Virus record (IMG/VR): IMGVR_UViG_3300010160_000120
Location: 1 to 36,276 of that record
Direction: 5' to 3' (one strand)
Length of the DNA stretch: 36,276 nt
DNA from: a virus
The position numbers and the translations under genes were made by a program. A model generated the notes under the pieces. The model was not told where the DNA came from, ran no database searches, and worked only from the letters and a program-made list of their open reading frames with translations. The stretch's first letter is position 1, and the number at the start of each line of letters is the position of its first letter. This document shows positions 34,013 to 36,276 of this stretch, piece after piece.

Positions 34013-35602
34013 ATGGCAGCAGGTCTTGGATCTAAAGTAGAATATTTAGATTATAATGAAATACAAACTATAGTCAACACCGTTTTTGGAATAGGATCGG
34101 GTGACTACGGTTACGGCCAAAACGTCACTAGTAGTCAGGTTTCTCAACATGCAATTGTCACAGTTTCTCAGTGGAACTCATTACGAAATGATTTACTTAA
34201 AGCAAGACAGCATCAAAGCGGAGTTGATGAGACTGGAAATTTAGGCCTCCCTACACTTGATATTCGATTAGCTGATGCAGATAGAGCCGCGTATCTAAGC
34301 ATGGCTAATTTGATAAAGAATAATAGATTAATTGCACCTCCTAGCGGCGAAGCTAGTTTTGTTACACTTACAACAGCAAACAGAGCATCTGGATGGAATT
34401 CTTCTACAAGCCATACTGTAACTATTGAATTTGCAACAGCAAATAGACTTCGTTGGTTTTTTAATTCCGGCGGTAACTTTCAGCTCAGCGCCACTCTTAC
34501 AAATTACATTACAACAGGCGACAGCAGATTAGTTACTGAATCATGGGCAACTTTATTAACCAACATGGGCACTATAAAGTTAACTAACAACTCAACCACA
34601 AATACCGGTACCGGAACTCCAGCTACCAATATTGGTTTTGTTAACCTAACTTCAACTGACCAATTAATTTTTAGTAAATTAGTTGAAGGCGGAAGTCAAT
34701 ATACACCAAATCAGTATGATTTATATGCAAGGATATCCGGAGGATCAGCGTTGATACTCACTCCAACTTGGTCGTACACTGATGCAGGCAACGACGGCAC
34801 TTATAGAGTATTTGAGCCAGTCATTGGAACATTAACTAGTATCTGTCAAATGTATATTGCTTCAGGCGCCAATGTTGCAATACCTTATCCAACGGTAAAC
34901 GTTGTTGGATCTGGTTGGAGCTATACTTCAGCATATGTTACTCCACCACCAACGTACAGTGTTAGCCCAAGTGTTACATTAGTAAACGAAGGAAACACTA
35001 TTACGTATACTGTTAATACTAGCGGAGTGGCAAACGGTACTGTGTTATACTGGACTAATAGTGGAACAACTTCTGCACAAGATTTTACCAGTAATACAAA
35101 TTCAGGATCGTTTACAGTTTCAGCTGACTCAGGCTCCATAGTTAGACAGTTAAGTTCAGATTTAACAACAGAAGGATCTGAAACTATTATTTTACAAATA
35201 CGAACAGGATCAATATCAGGACCAGTTGTGGCAACTTCTTCTATTGTTACAATAACAGATATATCGGTGACTCCAGTATCAGTAACAATAACCACCGGCA
35301 CGTTGTCAATAGATGAAGGGCAAACTATTACCTTTGCTATCAATACAGCTGGAATTGCCAATGGAACAGTGTTGTATTGGACTAATACCGGCACCACAGT
35401 TCCTGGGGATTTTGCAGATACAACAAACAGCGGATCTTTTATTGTAAATTTAAATCTTGGTATAGTAACAAGACCACTGTCAGCTGATTTAACGACAGAA
35501 GGCCCAGAAAGTATTGTATTAAATGTACATTCTGGATCAATTACCGGGCCAATTATAGCAACCTCGTCTACAATTGTGGTGGCTGACGTTTCTCGATCCT
35601 AA
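34013..35602 (+). CDS. Virion-associated protein, paralogue B, with two C-terminal Calx-beta-like repeats (529 aa)
   Basis: The first roughly 300 residues are homologous to the upstream 293-aa protein (FGIGSGDYGYGQNVTSSQV, VSQWNSLRNDLLKAR, SKLVEGGSQYTPNQY). After a short linker with VTPPPTYS, residues about 315-418 and 419-529 are two copies of a beta domain. Each copy has NEGNTITYTVNT / DEGQTITFAINT, ANGTVLYWTN-GTT, DF, NSGSF, a DLTTEG-E segment and SGPVVATSS / TGPIIATSS, ending in a V-ITD / VADVS strand. The EG-T-TFT-(N/D)T and TEG-E patterns resemble Calx-beta domains, found in surface adhesins and often calcium-binding. The addition probably extends the particle's surface. It is transcribed from its own late promoter and is the last late structural gene visible. 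Confidence 0.75.
   Translation: MAAGLGSKVEYLDYNEIQTIVNTVFGIGSGDYGYGQNVTSSQVSQHAIVTVSQWNSLRNDLLKARQHQSGVDETGNLGLPTLDIRLADADRAAYLSMANLIKNNRLIAPPSGEASFVTLTTANRASGWNSSTSHTVTIEFATANRLRWFFNSGGNFQLSATLTNYITTGDSRLVTESWATLLTNMGTIKLTNNSTTNTGTGTPATNIGFVNLTSTDQLIFSKLVEGGSQYTPNQYDLYARISGGSALILTPTWSYTDAGNDGTYRVFEPVIGTLTSICQMYIASGANVAIPYPTVNVVGSGWSYTSAYVTPPPTYSVSPSVTLVNEGNTITYTVNTSGVANGTVLYWTNSGTTSAQDFTSNTNSGSFTVSADSGSIVRQLSSDLTTEGSETIILQIRTGSISGPVVATSSIVTITDISVTPVSVTITTGTLSIDEGQTITFAINTAGIANGTVLYWTNTGTTVPGDFADTTNSGSFIVNLNLGIVTRPLSADLTTEGPESIVLNVHSGSITGPIIATSSTIVVADVSRS
34094..34116 (+). repeat. 23-bp exact repeat between paralogues A and B, copy 2
   Basis: Identical to 33139-33161; see that entry. Confidence 0.7.
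34955..35599 (+). repeat. Tandem Calx-beta-like coding repeats
   Basis: Two adjacent units of about 104 and 110 codons (about 34955-35266 and 35267-35599) that align along their length at the protein level, for example VLYWTNSGTT against VLYWTNTGTT and DLTTEGSE against DLTTEGPE. Codons differ at many positions, so the duplication is not recent. Confidence 0.65.
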
Positions 35603-35621
35603 TTTCAATATCCGTAACCTC

Positions 35622-35650
35622 TTGACTAGATAATTATAATAGTGTATTAT
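35622..35650 (+). promoter_or_regulatory. sigma70-type promoter before the 117-codon gene
   Basis: -35 TTGACT (35622-35627), a 17-base spacer and -10 TATTAT (35645-35650). The -35 hexamer and spacer length are the same as in the gp55 promoter. A TATAAT at 35635-35640 has no matching -35. This marks the switch from late to early/middle-type genes. Confidence 0.6.
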
Positions 35651-35658
35651 TACACTAT
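35639..35658 (+). promoter_or_regulatory. Perfect palindrome centred on the -10 box
   Basis: ATAGTGTA-TTAT-TACACTAT: two perfect 8-base arms around a 4-base centre, covering the -10 box (35645-35650). It could be an operator, or a hairpin at the 5' end of the transcript just before the ribosome site GGAG (35662-35665). No U-tract follows it. Confidence 0.55.
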
Positions 35659-35671
35659 CTCGGAGTTATCT

Positions 35672-36022
35672 ATGGACGAAAAAATTGAAAAAGCATTTGA
35701 AGTTGTCAACTACATGGCAACGCTTTCAAATCAAAGGCGATTATTGGCCGAAGAAGTTGATCAAAAACTAATTTACTATACTAACGGATCAACATTCAAA
35801 ATCACACCTGCATTAATTAATTTTGTAAAATTAATGATTGATTTGGATCGAGTAGCGGATGCAGTGTTTATAGATGATAATAATAATCCAGTTGTGGTAG
35901 CTGATGTACAAGAATTTTTTGACAGTATTACAAAACAATATTTTGAAGTAACAGACACATACTCCACTAGATTCTTGGCTATCAAATCCAAAAGAAAAAT
36001 AAGCGATTTGATTGATCTATGA
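35672..36022 (+). CDS. Conserved hypothetical protein of T4-like phages (116 aa)
   Basis: A small, mostly helical, acidic protein of unknown function. The pattern (KIEKAFEVVNYMATLSNQRR, LLAEEVDQKLIYYTNG, FKITPALINFVKLMIDLDR, VFIDDNNNPVVVADVQEFF, then IKSKRKISDLIDL) is one I recognise as widespread in environmental T4-like phages, always annotated as hypothetical. The frame is open from a GTG at 35642, but that lies inside the palindrome and on the promoter; the ATG at 35672 with GGAG 6 bases upstream is preferred. It is the first gene of a non-late unit and overlaps the next gene as ATGA. Confidence 0.8.
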   Translation: MDEKIEKAFEVVNYMATLSNQRRLLAEEVDQKLIYYTNGSTFKITPALINFVKLMIDLDRVADAVFIDDNNNPVVVADVQEFFDSITKQYFEVTDTYSTRFLAIKSKRKISDLIDL

Positions 36023-36276
36023 AAACTGTTGGCGCGGTTATTTTTGCTCAAAATAATTCATCCATTGACTATGTCAAGCTGGCAATTTTTGCCGCCACAC
36101 GAATAAAAACTTTTTTAAATATACCAGTCAGTGTTATAACTGATTGTGCAGATTGGATGTTGTCAGCATATCCTAAAGAATCCATTGTGTTTGATCAAAT
36201 TATCGAGATAGAATACACATCATCATACAATCAAAAAAGATTCAACGATGGCACACTATCATCAAAATTTTTAGAA
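36019..36276 (+). CDS. Start of a glycosyltransferase-like or conserved hypothetical protein (partial)
   Basis: 86 codons are visible, with the 3' end outside the window. The start overlaps the upstream stop as ATGA. The N-terminus MKTVGAVIFAQNNSSIDYVK, followed by AIFAATRIKTFLNIPVSVIT and D, has a strand-helix-strand pattern like the nucleotide-sugar-binding start of GT-A-type glycosyltransferases (hydrophobic strand, helix, P-V-x-V-I-T-D). Later residues (NQKRFNDGTLSSKFLE) fit proteins of this type in environmental T4-like phages, usually called hypothetical. The coding call is firm because of the coupled start and continuous frame. The enzymatic call is tentative because the DxD region is not in the window. 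Confidence 0.72.
   Translation, partial: MKTVGAVIFAQNNSSIDYVKLAIFAATRIKTFLNIPVSVITDCADWMLSAYPKESIVFDQIIEIEYTSSYNQKRFNDGTLSSKFLE

Noticed and set aside
34921-35397. 158-codon open frame on the minus strand
   Set aside because: It is antisense to the Calx-beta-like repeats and mirrors their periodicity; the Val/Pro-rich product looks like a shadow.
27578-35602. Diversity-generating retroelement acting on the fibre genes
   Set aside because: No reverse transcriptase gene or adenine-biased template/variable repeat pair was seen. The repeats present are ordinary diverged paralogues.
35635-35640. TATAAT as the -10 box of the promoter before the gene at 35672
   Set aside because: There is no -35-like hexamer 16-18 bases upstream. 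TATTAT at 35645 has TTGACT at exactly 17 bases and is preferred.

Overview
The window is a 36.3 kb piece of an AT-rich, tailed, contractile (T4-like) bacteriophage genome. It covers the late sigma factor, the recombination nuclease pair and almost the whole baseplate and tail-fibre region. The evidence is a minus-strand gp55-gp47-gp46 block, a long plus-strand run with recognisable gp48, gp53, gp5, gp25 and gp6 proteins, and late-promoter-like ATAAATA boxes in the intergenic gaps. Large fibre and baseplate proteins, a lysozyme-free gp5 and an enlarged gp55 point to the environmental (marine or freshwater) T4-like viruses rather than to enteric T4. The host cannot be named from the sequence; the two sigma70-type promoters fit a bacterial host with an ordinary housekeeping sigma.

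Layout. Positions 1-3257 (minus) hold gp46 (SbcC/Rad50-like, 3' end outside the window), gp47 (SbcD/Mre11-like) and gp55 (late sigma), read as one overlapping operon from a TTGACT-17-TATAAT promoter. A short divergent region (3258-3338) carries that promoter back to back with a late promoter. Positions 3339-8907 (plus) hold gp48 tube cap, gp53 wedge, a 749-aa hub-like protein, gp5 spike/hub and gp25. A second late promoter (8929-8936) precedes gp6 and a giant 4825-codon gene at 12406-26883, about 40% of the window, in the slot where T4 has gp7. After a third late promoter come a 214-frame conserved structural protein (203 aa from its ATG) and two tail-fibre proteins. Separate late promoters then precede a third fibre paralogue plus a 293-aa protein, and a 529-aa paralogue of that protein with two Calx-beta-like repeats. 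Positions 35603-36276 leave the late region: a sigma70-type promoter with a perfect palindrome on its -10 box drives a small conserved protein and the start of a glycosyltransferase-like gene.

How it works together. gp55 would direct host RNA polymerase to the ATAAATA boxes, turning on the hub (48, 749-aa protein, 5), wedge (53, 25, 6, giant protein) and fibre genes; gp46/gp47 process DNA ends for recombination-dependent replication. Genes inside each unit mostly overlap or abut (ATGA, TAATG), suggesting translational coupling. Points most worth a second look are the mosaic giant protein, the shared module vocabulary between it and the fibres, the overlapping early/late promoters at gp55, a 13-bp box placed identically upstream of two late promoters, hairpins beside late promoters, and two dyads in the same register over the two early -10 boxes. 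There is no gene-free stretch longer than 300 bases, and no tRNA, CRISPR array, insertion sequence or integrase was seen.
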